From contig NZ_JACKVK010000020.1 of the NCBI RefSeq assembly GCF_025823185.1, forward strand, positions 62,001 through 126,000: 64,000 bases of DNA, given 5' to 3'. Shown piece by piece: positions 31,846-41,500 of the stretch. The notes under the pieces are model-generated. The model was not told where the DNA came from. It was given only the letters and a program-made list of their open reading frames with translations, and made no database searches. A program made the translations under genes and the position numbers. Source of the DNA: Mycobacterium yunnanensis. Lineage in GTDB: Bacteria; Actinomycetota; Actinomycetes; Mycobacteriales; Mycobacteriaceae. The first letter of the stretch is position 1, and each line of letters starts with the position of its first letter.

Positions 31846-33498
31846 CTAGTGAACCGCACTCCTGCGCCGACCGGCGGTCATCGCGGCCGCGACGGTCCCG
31901 GTCGCACCGACCAGCAGGGCGATCAACCAGACCAGGTGCGCGGCGACGGCGACGCCGCGGTACGGCGCCGACGGCCGGTCGCCGCCGATCCGGTAGACCG
32001 CGACGTCGTCGTCGGCGTAGGCCACGGGCAGCGACAATCGTGGCCCGCCGCCTTCGACCACCACCCAGCCGACGCCGGCGTCGGCCAGCTCCTCGCGACC
32101 CGCCCCGGACAGCACCAACCGCTCCACGTCGCGCGCCCGGGCGCCCTCGCCGGGCACCGTCCGCCCACCGATGTTCAGGTCGCCGGTGGTCAGCACCTCC
32201 GCCGACAGCCAGCGCGGCAGCGGGTCCAGCACGGGTGCGCGACCGGCCCACGAGAACTGCCGCATGCTCATCTGCGGAAGCACCGCCACCGGCCGCGGAT
32301 CGGCGTTGATCAGCGCGGCCGCCGTCGACCACCCCGCCGGGTAGCGCACCGGGGTCATCCGCCCGCTGACGCCCCAGGCCAGATCGGGCAGGACGGCGAT
32401 CAGCGCCAGGCAGCACACCGTGGCCGTGGCGCCCCGTGGCACCCGGCGCGCGAGTGTCACCACCGCTGCGGCGCCGGCCACCGCGTAGCCCGGCATGGCG
32501 AGCGCGACCCACTTCTGGGCGTCGCGCAGCACCCCCAATCCGGGGACCGTCCGCACGACGGCGTCCACCGCAGCCAGCCCGGGACCCGCCGCCATCAGGG
32601 CGGGGGCCACCACCGCGACCGCGGCCAGCACCAGCAGCGGGCGCCCGCCCGGCCGTCGCGCCACCGTCGCCACACCCAGCGCGACCACGGCGAGCAGCAC
32701 GGCGGTGGCGACCAGCGCGAAGAGCGTCGTCCTGGTGGGAGGAACCGCCTGGCCGTTCCAGATGCCGCCGAGACCCGCGAGGCTGCCCAGCGTGCCGAGA
32801 CCCGGTTCGGCCCGTGCGGCGAACTCCGTCACCCCGGCGGCCTGACTCGACGCCAGCGAACCCGACACCGCAGGGGCGACCAGCCACGGCAGTGCGCCGA
32901 GGACCGCCGAACCCAGCGACACGGCTGCACACCAGCGCCGTGAGCGCCCCTCGCCGGTGGTCAGGCAGCACGCCAGGGCCACCGTCGCCGCCAGCATCAG
33001 ACCGGTGGGGGTCAGCCCGGCGAGCGCGACCCAGAACAGCACCGGCCAGCCGCTGCGCCGCTCGCCGGACGCGCGCAGCCGCAGCACCGCCGCCGCCACC
33101 CACGGCAGGCACCCGTAGCCAACCAGGAGACTCCAGTGGCCCTGCAGGAGCCGTTCGGCGACATAGGGATTCCACACCGCGAGCGTCGCGGCGACGAACT
33201 GCCCGGCCATCCCAGCGGCGGGCACGACCGCGTCGGCCAGCGTTGCCGCGCCCCAGCCCGCCAGCCACAGTCCGGCGACGAGCAGGACCTTGACGACGAG
33301 GCCGCCGTCGACGACGTGCGAGGCCACCGCGACGAAGAAGTCCTGTGGCAGCGCCCGCGGCGCCGCCTCGGTGAGCCCGAGGGCGGCATCGGTCAGGTAC
33401 GACCGCGGTGTGGAGACCGCGTCACGCAGGAGCAGGTAGCCCGGCGCCAGCAGCGGCGCCGTGACGGCGACGGTCAATGCCAGCGAGTACGCCGGCAC
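31846..33498 (-). CDS. polytopic membrane protein (Rv0226c-like)
   Basis: The protein has about 550 residues, with at least ten predicted helices and a C-terminal globular extracellular part before a last helix (VAVAAHLVWLIALLVGATG). It resembles GT-C-type polytopic glycosyltransferase scaffolds but I see no firm catalytic motif. The start is uncertain. No ATG is available near the end of the DUF3068 gene: GTG 33498 or TTG 33501 would begin inside the first helix, whereas a CTG at 33522 would overlap the DUF3068 stop and restore positively charged residues before it. It is the middle gene of a three-gene unit with envelope context. Confidence 0.75.
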   Translation of the reverse strand: MPAYSLALTVAVTAPLLAPGYLLLRDAVSTPRSYLTDAALGLTEAAPRALPQDFFVAVASHVVDGGLVVKVLLVAGLWLAGWGAATLADAVVPAAGMAGQFVAATLAVWNPYVAERLLQGHWSLLVGYGCLPWVAAAVLRLRASGERRSGWPVLFWVALAGLTPTGLMLAATVALACCLTTGEGRSRRWCAAVSLGSAVLGALPWLVAPAVSGSLASSQAAGVTEFAARAEPGLGTLGSLAGLGGIWNGQAVPPTRTTLFALVATAVLLAVVALGVATVARRPGGRPLLVLAAVAVVAPALMAAGPGLAAVDAVVRTVPGLGVLRDAQKWVALAMPGYAVAGAAAVVTLARRVPRGATATVCCLALIAVLPDLAWGVSGRMTPVRYPAGWSTAAALINADPRPVAVLPQMSMRQFSWAGRAPVLDPLPRWLSAEVLTTGDLNIGGRTVPGEGARARDVERLVLSGAGREELADAGVGWVVVEGGGPRLSLPVAYADDDVAVYRIGGDRPSAPYRGVAVAAHLVWLIALLVGATGTVAAAMTAGRRRSAVH

Positions 33499-33518
33499 CA
33501 ACCACCGGATGCGAGCTA

Positions 33519-34724
33519 TCAGACCGGTCGGTCCGGAGGCAGATCCGACGGCCGCTGGGTGGGGATCTTCTCGGTCGCCGCCTCGGCCGCGGGCATCGGC
33601 CCGGTGTCGGTCGGGCGCCGGCCGAAGAAGCCGTGGCCGGTGTCGTCCAGGCCGGGATCGATCAGCGCGGACTGCGCACGCAGCGTGAACCAGCCGAGCA
33701 GCGCGCCACCCAGCAGGGTCAAGATCCCCAGCGCGGTGAACGTGATCGGCAGGATCCGGCCCCACAACGCGACGACGTCACCCTCGTCCCTGGCGCTGGC
33801 CACCTGCGACTCGACGGTGTCCTCGGTGGAGGTCACCTTGTAGTCGGCGAACGTCACCTCGGGCTTGAGGGCGTCGCGGGCGTAGTAGTGAAAGCCGTGT
33901 TCCTGGGCCTTGACGATGGTGCCCGAGACCGGGTCGACCCAGAAGGTGCGCTGCGCCGCGTAATAGCGCGTCATCGTGATCTGCTCTTCGGGATCGCCAG
34001 GCAGACCCCACAGCTCGGCGCGGGCGGAGACGACGGCGTCGGCGTCGTCGCCGTACAACGAGGCGTACTTGACGGGGTCGACCAGCTTGCCCTCGCCGTC
34101 GTAGCCGACGTTCTGGGTGAAGCGGAAGGTGTTCAGACCGTTGACGTCCTCTTCACCGTCGTAGTTGGCGTCGTACGCCTTCTGCGCGATCGGGTCGAAG
34201 TACGGGTAGGTCTTCTTCTCGGTGTCGAACGGGAAGCGGTAGGCCAGGCCGTCGTGCGGCAGGGCGACGTTCGTGGGCGGCTGGGTGTCGTCGATGCTGC
34301 GCGGCTTCTGGACCGCACCGCCGGGATTGGTGTCACTCGACACGGCCAGGGCCGTCTTGCGGTCCAGCGTGACGGTGTCGACCAGCGCCAGCAGCAGGCC
34401 ATTGTCCTGCTGCTTGTCCGTGCGGCGCACGGTGTTGCCGACCTGCAGTGTCACGACGTCGGCATTGGACGGTGACTCCACGCTGACCTGCTGTTGGAAG
34501 GACACGGGGGCGTTCTTGTCGACGACGAACTTCGGCGCGTTCAGGGAGGCAGGATCGAAGACGGTTCCGGTGCCGTCGCTGACCAGCGTGGTGTCGATGT
34601 CGAGCGGAATCTTGGCGATCTTGCCCTTGGTGTACGTCGTCAGCAGCAGAGCTGCGATCAACAGGGCGGCACCGAGACCCATGAGCCCGCACGCTGCGAT
34701 GCGCAGCGCTACAGCGCGGTTCAA
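33519..34724 (-). CDS. DUF3068 envelope protein, PgfA-like (Rv0227c)
   Basis: The 401-residue protein has an N-terminal helix (residues 8-29), a large periplasmic domain with a repeated fold, and a second helix near the C-terminus (ITFTALGILTLLGGALLGWF) followed by a cytoplasmic tail. The M. smegmatis homologue MSMEG_0317 (PgfA) is reported to be essential, to link mycolate-lipid traffic to polar growth, and to affect lipoarabinomannan maturation. The start codon is TTG at 34724, supported by GGAGG 6 bases upstream and the sequence MNRAVALRIAACG. It is divergent from the TmaT-like gene, as in M. tuberculosis. Confidence 0.85.
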   Translation of the reverse strand: MNRAVALRIAACGLMGLGAALLIAALLLTTYTKGKIAKIPLDIDTTLVSDGTGTVFDPASLNAPKFVVDKNAPVSFQQQVSVESPSNADVVTLQVGNTVRRTDKQQDNGLLLALVDTVTLDRKTALAVSSDTNPGGAVQKPRSIDDTQPPTNVALPHDGLAYRFPFDTEKKTYPYFDPIAQKAYDANYDGEEDVNGLNTFRFTQNVGYDGEGKLVDPVKYASLYGDDADAVVSARAELWGLPGDPEEQITMTRYYAAQRTFWVDPVSGTIVKAQEHGFHYYARDALKPEVTFADYKVTSTEDTVESQVASARDEGDVVALWGRILPITFTALGILTLLGGALLGWFTLRAQSALIDPGLDDTGHGFFGRRPTDTGPMPAAEAATEKIPTQRPSDLPPDRPV

Positions 34725-34865
34725 ACCGTGCCTCCTTCTCGTCGTGAGACGACTCCATCCAACGCCGTCACCTGCCCCGACGGCAGTTGAGGCAAACCTG
34801 CTCGACCCTAACAGCCCATGATGAGGCCGGTGTCGAGTGCAAGGTCATCGGGCACACTGGGCGGC

Positions 34866-36074
34866 GTGAGTGGCGTGGCAGACGAGGTTTCCCCCCGGGC
34901 GACGGAGTCGGGTGACCCCGACGCGGTGGCCGGCACGCGCAGCTTCCTGCCCGCCGTCGAGGGGATGCGGGCGTGCGCGGCCATCGGGGTCGTGATCACC
35001 CACGTCGGCTTCCAGACCGGGCACACCACGTGGAGCACGGGTCGTCTGCTCGGTCGCTTCGACCTGGCGGTCGCGGTGTTCTTCGCGCTGTCGGGCTTCC
35101 TGCTGTGGCGGGGTCACGCCGCGGCGGCCCGCGGCCTGCGGCACACCCCGCCGACGGCGCACTACCTGCGGTCGCGGCTGGTGCGGATCATGCCTGGCTA
35201 CCTCGTCGCGGTGGTGCTGATCCTGCTGCTGTTCCCGGAGTCCGATCCCGATCTGACGGTGTGGCTGGCCAATCTGACGCTGACCCAGATCTACGTGCCG
35301 CTGACGTTGACCTCCGGGTTGACGCAGATGTGGAGCCTGTCGGTCGAGGTCAGCTTCTACCTGGCCCTGCCGTTCCTAGCGCTGCTGGCGCGGCGCTTGC
35401 CGGTGCGGGCGCGCATTCCGGCGATCGTCGCCGTCGCGCTGGCCAGCTTCGCGTGGGGGCTGATCCCGTTCTCCGTGCCGTTCGGCGTCAACCCGCTGAC
35501 GTGGCCGCCGGCGTTCTTCTCGTGGTTCGCCGCGGGCATGGTGATCGCCGAGCTCACCGTCACACCGGTCGGGTGGGCGCACCGCCTGGCGCGTCGGCGC
35601 GTGCTGATGGCGGTCGTGGCGTTGACTGCCTTCGGTCTGGCGGCCTCGCCGCTGGCTGGGCCCGCCGGTCTGGCGCCGGGCACGCTCGGTCAGTTCCTCA
35701 TCAAGGTCTCGATGGGTGCGGTGGTCGCGGGCGCGCTGCTGGCGCCGCTGGTACTCGGTACCGGGACACGGCACCGCATCCTCGGCAGCACGGTGATGGT
35801 GACGCTCGGCCGGTGGTCCTATGGGCTGTTCGTGTGGCACCTGGCGGCGTTGGCCATGGTGTTCCCCATGATTGGGGAGTTCCCGTTCAACGGCCACATG
35901 CCGGTGGTGCTGACGTTGACGCTGGTGATCGGCTTCGCGCTGGCCGCGGTGAGTTACGCGCTGGTGGAGTCGCCGTGCCGAAATGCGCTGCGTCGATGGG
36001 AGATGGCGCGTCGTGACGTACCGCCGCTGGACAGCTCGGTCACCGACGCGGCAGAGCCTGCCGTCGCGCGTTAG
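34866..36074 (+). CDS. membrane acyltransferase 3, TmaT-like (Rv0228)
   Basis: The polytopic acyltransferase has about 402 residues and the family-3 motif RACAAIGVVITHVGFQTGH (catalytic His candidate) and WSLSVEVSFYLALPFLALL. The corynebacterial homologue TmaT acetylates trehalose monocorynomycolate before export by MmpL3-type transporters, and the M. tuberculosis counterpart is Rv0228. GTG 34866 is preferred because sequence before it is poor in coding character; an ATG at 34818 would add 16 residues. It is divergent from the DUF3068 gene. The two products act in the same mycolate export path. Confidence 0.8.
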   Translation: MSGVADEVSPRATESGDPDAVAGTRSFLPAVEGMRACAAIGVVITHVGFQTGHTTWSTGRLLGRFDLAVAVFFALSGFLLWRGHAAAARGLRHTPPTAHYLRSRLVRIMPGYLVAVVLILLLFPESDPDLTVWLANLTLTQIYVPLTLTSGLTQMWSLSVEVSFYLALPFLALLARRLPVRARIPAIVAVALASFAWGLIPFSVPFGVNPLTWPPAFFSWFAAGMVIAELTVTPVGWAHRLARRRVLMAVVALTAFGLAASPLAGPAGLAPGTLGQFLIKVSMGAVVAGALLAPLVLGTGTRHRILGSTVMVTLGRWSYGLFVWHLAALAMVFPMIGEFPFNGHMPVVLTLTLVIGFALAAVSYALVESPCRNALRRWEMARRDVPPLDSSVTDAAEPAVAR

Positions 36075-36080
36075 CCGTAT

Positions 36081-36143
36081 CGCCGAGACAGCAATGGTGG
36101 TCGCCGGCCGACCCGGTCGACGACCATGGATGCCGTCTCGGCG
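36081..36143. terminator. imperfect hairpin at a convergent junction
   Basis: The arms 36081-36103 and 36121-36143 pair over CGCCGAGAC, GCA and GGTCG blocks, with a 17-base loop. The hairpin fills the 73-base gap between two convergent stops, so it probably ends transcription from both sides. Confidence 0.55.
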
Positions 36144-36147
36144 GGGC

Positions 36148-37632
36148 CTAGGCCACGACTCGCCGCGCGATCACCGCGGCGCGGACCGCGGAGCGGCGCG
36201 CCTTGCCCGCGTCGTCGCGCAGCGGCCGGTCGACGAATTCGACGGTGCGCGGCACCTTGTAGGACGCCAGCCGCGCGGCCAGGAACGCCCGCACCCCGTC
36301 CTCGGTCAGCTCGGTGGCGGACTGCACCAGCGCGTACGGCACCTGCCCCAGGTCGTCGTCGGGGACGCCGACGGCCAAGCAGGACAACACGTCCGGATGT
36401 TCGGCCAATGCAGATTCGATCTCGGCCGGATACACGTTGCGCCCGCCAACGGTGAACATGTCGACGCGCCGGTCGGAGAGGAAGAAGAACCGTTCGTCAC
36501 CGTCGTCGACGTAGTAGCCAAGATCGCCGAGGGACTCCCAGCCGTCGCGGCTCGTCGCCGTGGACCCGACGTAGCGATAGGTCGGTGAACTGCCGGGTGT
36601 GGGCCGCATGTAGAGCTCGCCGACGACTTCCGGTGGACACTCGTTGCCGTCGTCGTCGAGCACCTTCATCTCACCTGCCACGACGGTGCCGACCGTCCCG
36701 GGGTGACGCAGCCACTGTGACCCCGACACGAACGTCAGGGCCTGAAGTTCGGTGCCGCCGTAGAGTTCCCACACGACGTCCGGTCCGAGGATGTCGATCC
36801 ACGCCTGCTTGACCACCGGGGGGCATGGGGCGGCGAGATGCCAGAAGCGGCGGATCGACGACAGGTCGTAGGCGTCGGGATCGGCACGGTAGACGGGTAG
36901 CAGGCGCTGCATGATCGTCGGCACCGTGGCCAAATAGGTCACGCGGTGGTGGGCGACCAGTCGTAGGAATTCGTGCGGATCGAAGTGCGTCATCACCACC
37001 AGGTGGTGGCCCAAGAGCAAACCCGCTGCGGCCGTGGTGAATCCGGTATTGTGGTGCAGCGGCACCGACAGCAGGTTGACGTCTCCGGGCGCCATGCCGA
37101 GGGCGTCGCCGATCGCGGGAGGCAGCCGGCTGTCTCCGCCCGCCTCGATCAGCTTGGGCCGTCCGGTGCTGCCACCGGAGGTCATCGACTTCCACACCGG
37201 CGACACGGCCTCGGGCAGCGGCTCGTCGGAGAGGCCGTCGTCGGGCACGACGTCGGCGGCCACGCTCGGCGCGACGCCGCGGGGATCGGGCCGCCCCACC
37301 ACCAGCGCCCGCGGTACCAGGTCCAGGATCGCGGTGAACTCGGCGTCCGGCAGCCGCGCGGACAGCGGCTGCGGAACGGCACCCAGCTTCCAGCACGCGA
37401 TGACCGACTCGACCCACGCGATCGAATTGGGCATCGCGATCGTTACGTAGTCGCCCGTGCCGACGCCACGTTGGGCGTAGGCGCGCGCCAATCGGTTGGT
37501 CGAGGCGTCGAGTTCGCCGCGGGTGACGGTGCGTCCCGCACAGGTGACGGCCGGTGCATCGGGGTCGGCGGCGGCCAGGGCGGTGACCTGCGTGCCGATG
37601 GGGTCGAACCCTTGGACCACGTCAGTACCCAC
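36148..37632 (-). CDS. AMP-dependent acid-CoA ligase (FadD-like)
   Basis: The 494-residue adenylate-forming enzyme has the P-loop MTSGGSTGRPKL, LYGGTELQ, SLGDLGYYVDDG and a C-terminal Lys in RDDAGKARRS. It activates an organic acid as the CoA ester. The acid is unknown; the N-terminal pocket does not resemble long-chain FadD closely. The GTG start at 37632 overlaps the end of the phosphotriesterase-like gene by 11 bases, so the two are coupled. M. tuberculosis has a different gene at this place (Rv0229c). Confidence 0.82.
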   Translation of the reverse strand: MGTDVVQGFDPIGTQVTALAAADPDAPAVTCAGRTVTRGELDASTNRLARAYAQRGVGTGDYVTIAMPNSIAWVESVIACWKLGAVPQPLSARLPDAEFTAILDLVPRALVVGRPDPRGVAPSVAADVVPDDGLSDEPLPEAVSPVWKSMTSGGSTGRPKLIEAGGDSRLPPAIGDALGMAPGDVNLLSVPLHHNTGFTTAAAGLLLGHHLVVMTHFDPHEFLRLVAHHRVTYLATVPTIMQRLLPVYRADPDAYDLSSIRRFWHLAAPCPPVVKQAWIDILGPDVVWELYGGTELQALTFVSGSQWLRHPGTVGTVVAGEMKVLDDDGNECPPEVVGELYMRPTPGSSPTYRYVGSTATSRDGWESLGDLGYYVDDGDERFFFLSDRRVDMFTVGGRNVYPAEIESALAEHPDVLSCLAVGVPDDDLGQVPYALVQSATELTEDGVRAFLAARLASYKVPRTVEFVDRPLRDDAGKARRSAVRAAVIARRVVA

Positions 37633-38599
37633 CCCGGGTCGAGAAGATCGTGCGCGGATTGTCCACCAGCATCGTGGTGAGCTGCTCCTCGGTCACGCCG
37701 CGCTGCCGCAGGGCGGGCAGCACGTCGTTCTGGATGTGCAGGTAGTGCCAATTCGGCAGGGCCACCGGCAGAGTCTCCTCCGGCAGTGCGTCGAAGTAGC
37801 AGGACGCGTCGTGCGACAACACCATTCGGTCGGCGTGCCCCCGCTCGCACATCGTGGCGACGGTGTTCACCCTGTCCTCGAAGCCGAGGAACGCATCGAC
37901 GCCGAATCGGTCCATCCCGATGTAGGACCCCTCGGCGATGAGCTCCTCGAGGTAACCGATGTCGGTGGTGTCCCCGCTGTGGCCGATGACGACGCGGCTG
38001 AGGTCGACGCCCTCCTCGGCGAAGATGCGCTGCTGGTCCAGACCCCGCCGGCTGGCCGCGTGCGTATGCGTCGAGATGGGCACGCCCGTCTGCCGGTGGG
38101 CCTGGGCGACGGCGCGCAGCACCCGTTCGACGCCCGGGGTGACGCCCGGTTCGTCGGTGGCGCACTTCAGGATTGCCGCCTTGATCCCGGTGTCGGCGAT
38201 GCCGTGTTCGATGTCGCGGACGAACATGTCGACCATGGGCTCGGGTCCGCCGAGGACGGCCCCTGGCCCGAGATAGTGGAAGTACATGGGCACGTCGTTG
38301 TAGGTGTACAGGCCGGTCGCGACGACGATGTTGAGCTCGGTGGCCGCGGCGATGCGGGCGATGCGCGGGATGTAGCGGCCCAGCCCGACGACGGTGAGGT
38401 CGACGATCGTGTCGACGCCGCGAGACTTGAGCTCGTTGAGCCTGACGATGGCGTCGGCCTCGCGTTTGGCACCGTCACCCCAGCTCTCGGGGTAGTTCTC
38501 CATGATCTCGGTGGTCATGATGAAGACGTGCTCGTGCATGAGCGTGACGCCCAGGTCCGAGACGTCGACGGCTCCGCGGGCGGTGTTGAGGACTGGCAC
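37622..38599 (-). CDS. php: phosphotriesterase-like lactonase (Rv0230c, Php)
   Basis: The 325-residue amidohydrolase-fold enzyme has the metal ligands in place: LMHEHVF (two His), the bridging Lys in AAILKCATDE, ISTHTHAA, VIGHSGDT and the Asp in LSHDASC. Characterised homologues, including the M. tuberculosis protein, hydrolyse N-acyl-homoserine and other lactones, with weak organophosphate activity. The GTG at 38599 follows the aftD stop directly (TGAGTG), and the next gene overlaps it, so aftD-php-ligase probably form one transcript. Confidence 0.87.
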   Translation of the reverse strand: MPVLNTARGAVDVSDLGVTLMHEHVFIMTTEIMENYPESWGDGAKREADAIVRLNELKSRGVDTIVDLTVVGLGRYIPRIARIAAATELNIVVATGLYTYNDVPMYFHYLGPGAVLGGPEPMVDMFVRDIEHGIADTGIKAAILKCATDEPGVTPGVERVLRAVAQAHRQTGVPISTHTHAASRRGLDQQRIFAEEGVDLSRVVIGHSGDTTDIGYLEELIAEGSYIGMDRFGVDAFLGFEDRVNTVATMCERGHADRMVLSHDASCYFDALPEETLPVALPNWHYLHIQNDVLPALRQRGVTEEQLTTMLVDNPRTIFSTRGGY

Positions 38600-41500
38600 T
38601 CAGTCGATGTTAGGGACGTTCTCGCGTCGCGTCGGGGAAACGGGGACCACCGATGCTGCCACCGCGGCCACCGAGATCAGGGCGAGTAGTTGGACGCCCC
38701 ATGTGTGCCCGATGTAGCCGTCGACCGAGCGCCACGGGTATCTGCTGAGCACCGCGCCCGCCAGCGTCAGGCCGCCGGCGGCGAGGCCGAGGGTCAGCCG
38801 GTCCCAGAGGTGCGGCCGCGCCCGCAACACGCGGCGCAGTCCGATCGCGGCGCCGAGCACCACGACACCGGCGACGCCGGAGACCAGATAGCCGAGCACG
38901 ACTACCGCGGCGCCCGCGCCGAACGGACCGGGCTGCCAGGGGCGCGCACCCTCGTCGGGTTCGCGGACCCGCCGCACGGGCAGGAACGCCAGCAGCAGGA
39001 GCACGGGTAGCAGCGCCAGGCCGCCGACCAGGCCGATGCGGTAGGGGGTGTTGGCGGCGAAGTCCAGCGTCACGGGACCCGCGGCGCCTGCGGGGAGCAC
39101 CCAGCCCTGCTGCCAGCCGTTGACCGTGACGGCCGTCAGGGCGGTGCCGTCGGCCGTGCGCGCCGACCAGCCGGGGTTGACGCTCTCGGGGACCACCAGG
39201 ATGCGGCGGCCCGCCGACGGGGCGACCTCGACCTGGCGGTGGTCGGGCGCCCACTGCGTCGTGTCGACCGAAGTCATTGGTGCACTTGGCAATTCGGCGG
39301 CCAACGGTCCGGCCAATCGAACTCCGTCGGCGACGAACGCGGGTCCTGGGCTGATCACGAGCTCTTGCTGTCCGGCGGGTACGTCGATGGTCGGTCTGCC
39401 GCAGGTCGTGGCGGCGACGGGCGCGCCGTCGAGCAGCTCGCCGACGGTGGTGGTGACCGACGTTTGGACGAACTGTCCGGCGATGCCGATGATCGGGCCC
39501 TTGCCGCAGGGCAAGGTGATCGTGCGGGCACGGTTGCGGCCCGGGTCGGGGGCGGCGATCGGTGCGCCGCGCCCGTCGAGTGCGGTGACCTCGGCCAGCC
39601 CGGGCGGCTTGACCTGGTCGAAGCCCAGCGCGGTGCGGTCGATGACGTCCGTCCAGTCGAGGATCGAGATCTTCACGGTGTCGGTCACGAATGGGCTCAG
39701 TGAAAGCGTCTGCGGATCATCGTGTTTCAGCGTGCGCACCTGCGGTCCGTTGCCGAGGTCGACGGCCACCACGGTGGGGTGGGCGGGTAGTTCCGACGGG
39801 CTCGGCGTCAGCCGCAGCGCGGCCACCTCCGTCGGTCGGGGCAGCTTCAGGGTCAGATTGGCCGGGGTGCGCGGCTGGACGATGTTCTGCGGGGCGGTCC
39901 ACGACGTCCTCGGGTCGCCGTCGCTGGCTGCGTAGGCCGAGCCGAGGACGTCGATCACGTCGGCGTCGCCGAGGGTGCGCGCGGTGTCGGGCTGCGCGAT
40001 CAGGTCGGCGAGGTTGGGCCCCTGTCGGGCGCGCACCCACACCGTCGGCGACACGGTGGTCGCCGCCGGGACCGACAGCGTACGGCTGAGGTTGACCGGC
40101 TCCTCGGGTGACAGGGCCATCGTCGCCGCGCACCGCACCCCGTCGGGACCGTCGGCGCACCCGGGACGCCCTAGCAGTTCGGAGCCCAGATCCCATTGTG
40201 CGACAGCGGATCCCGGTGGCGGGCCCGGCACCTCGACGGTGTGCCGAAGGCTGACCGGGTGCGCGAACCCCGACCCGTCGTACTGGGTGATGGTGAAGTC
40301 GGTGATGCCGAACTGCACGCCCGCCGAGCCGTCGTCGGTCGCCGCGGCGGTGAACCGCACCCACGGGGTCTCGCCGATCGGCAGCGCGGTGGTCAGCGGC
40401 TTTCCGGCCTGGTCGAAGCGCAGCGTGCTGGTGCCCGTAGCGGTCGAGACCTCGATGCGGCGCACCTGGGCGCCGACGGCGGTCGCGCTGGGGGTGATGC
40501 TGACGGCCGCGTTGGTGATGGGGTGGTCGAAGTCGACCTGAAGCCATTGGCCCACCGCTGATTGCAACGAGTTCGACACCCAGCTGGTCGCGGGGTCGGC
40601 GTCGACTGCGGCGGCCGCACTCGCCGCGGGGGCGACGTTCGGCAGCGCGGTCGAGTCCGCCGCCGAACTCGACACGGTGATCCGGCCGCCCGGCCAGTGG
40701 CCGTAGACGAGGCCGGCGCCCCCGGCCGGGTAGTCCATCACGCGGTTGAAGGTGTTGCGCGAATCCCCTTGCGCACGAACGGCGGAGGAGTGGTCGTCGA
40801 TTCGGCCGTAGTCCGTCTCCCTGGCCACGGGGCTGTCGGTGACGGTGACGACCGGCGTGGGCAGCCCGGCCGCCAACGCGTCCGAGGTCAGCAGCATCGG
40901 GCCCAGCGGCGGCTGGCCAAGCAGCCGGCGCCGCTCGTCGATGCGCAGCAGGGCTTCGGGGCCGCCGTCGACCCTGGCCATGGCGTCGAGGTCGGTGACG
41001 TACGGGCGCAACGGCTTCGAGCCGTCGACCCGGTAGATCTCGACCGGTGGATAGGCGGGCCGAAGCCCGCTGTCGGTGACGAAGCCCGTCAAGGTGCCCG
41101 GGCCGACGGGGTCTCCGAACTGGGCGACCTTCGTCAGCCCGGGGGAACCGTCGATGACGCGGTGCACCAGCAGCGGGCGGGCCGACCGCGACGTCTCCGG
41201 GTCGAGGTCGTTGCGCACCACCAGATACGAGATGCCCTGGCGCACCAGGGTGTCGGCGAGTCCGGGGGACGGCCGTCCTGCGGCGAAGAGCCGCTGCACC
41301 GAGTCCAGCGCACGGATGGTCTCCGGCGGTGTCAGCGGGATCGAATCCCGTACCCCCCACGGGCTGTCACCGAGCACCTGCAGCGGTTCGTCGTGGCTGT
41401 TGCCCCACGTCTGGGTGGCGAAGGGAGCGCCGGGGACCACCAGTACCCGGCCGGGAATGGGTCCGTCGTGTGCGTCGAGCCAGTCCGCGGCGTCGTGCCA

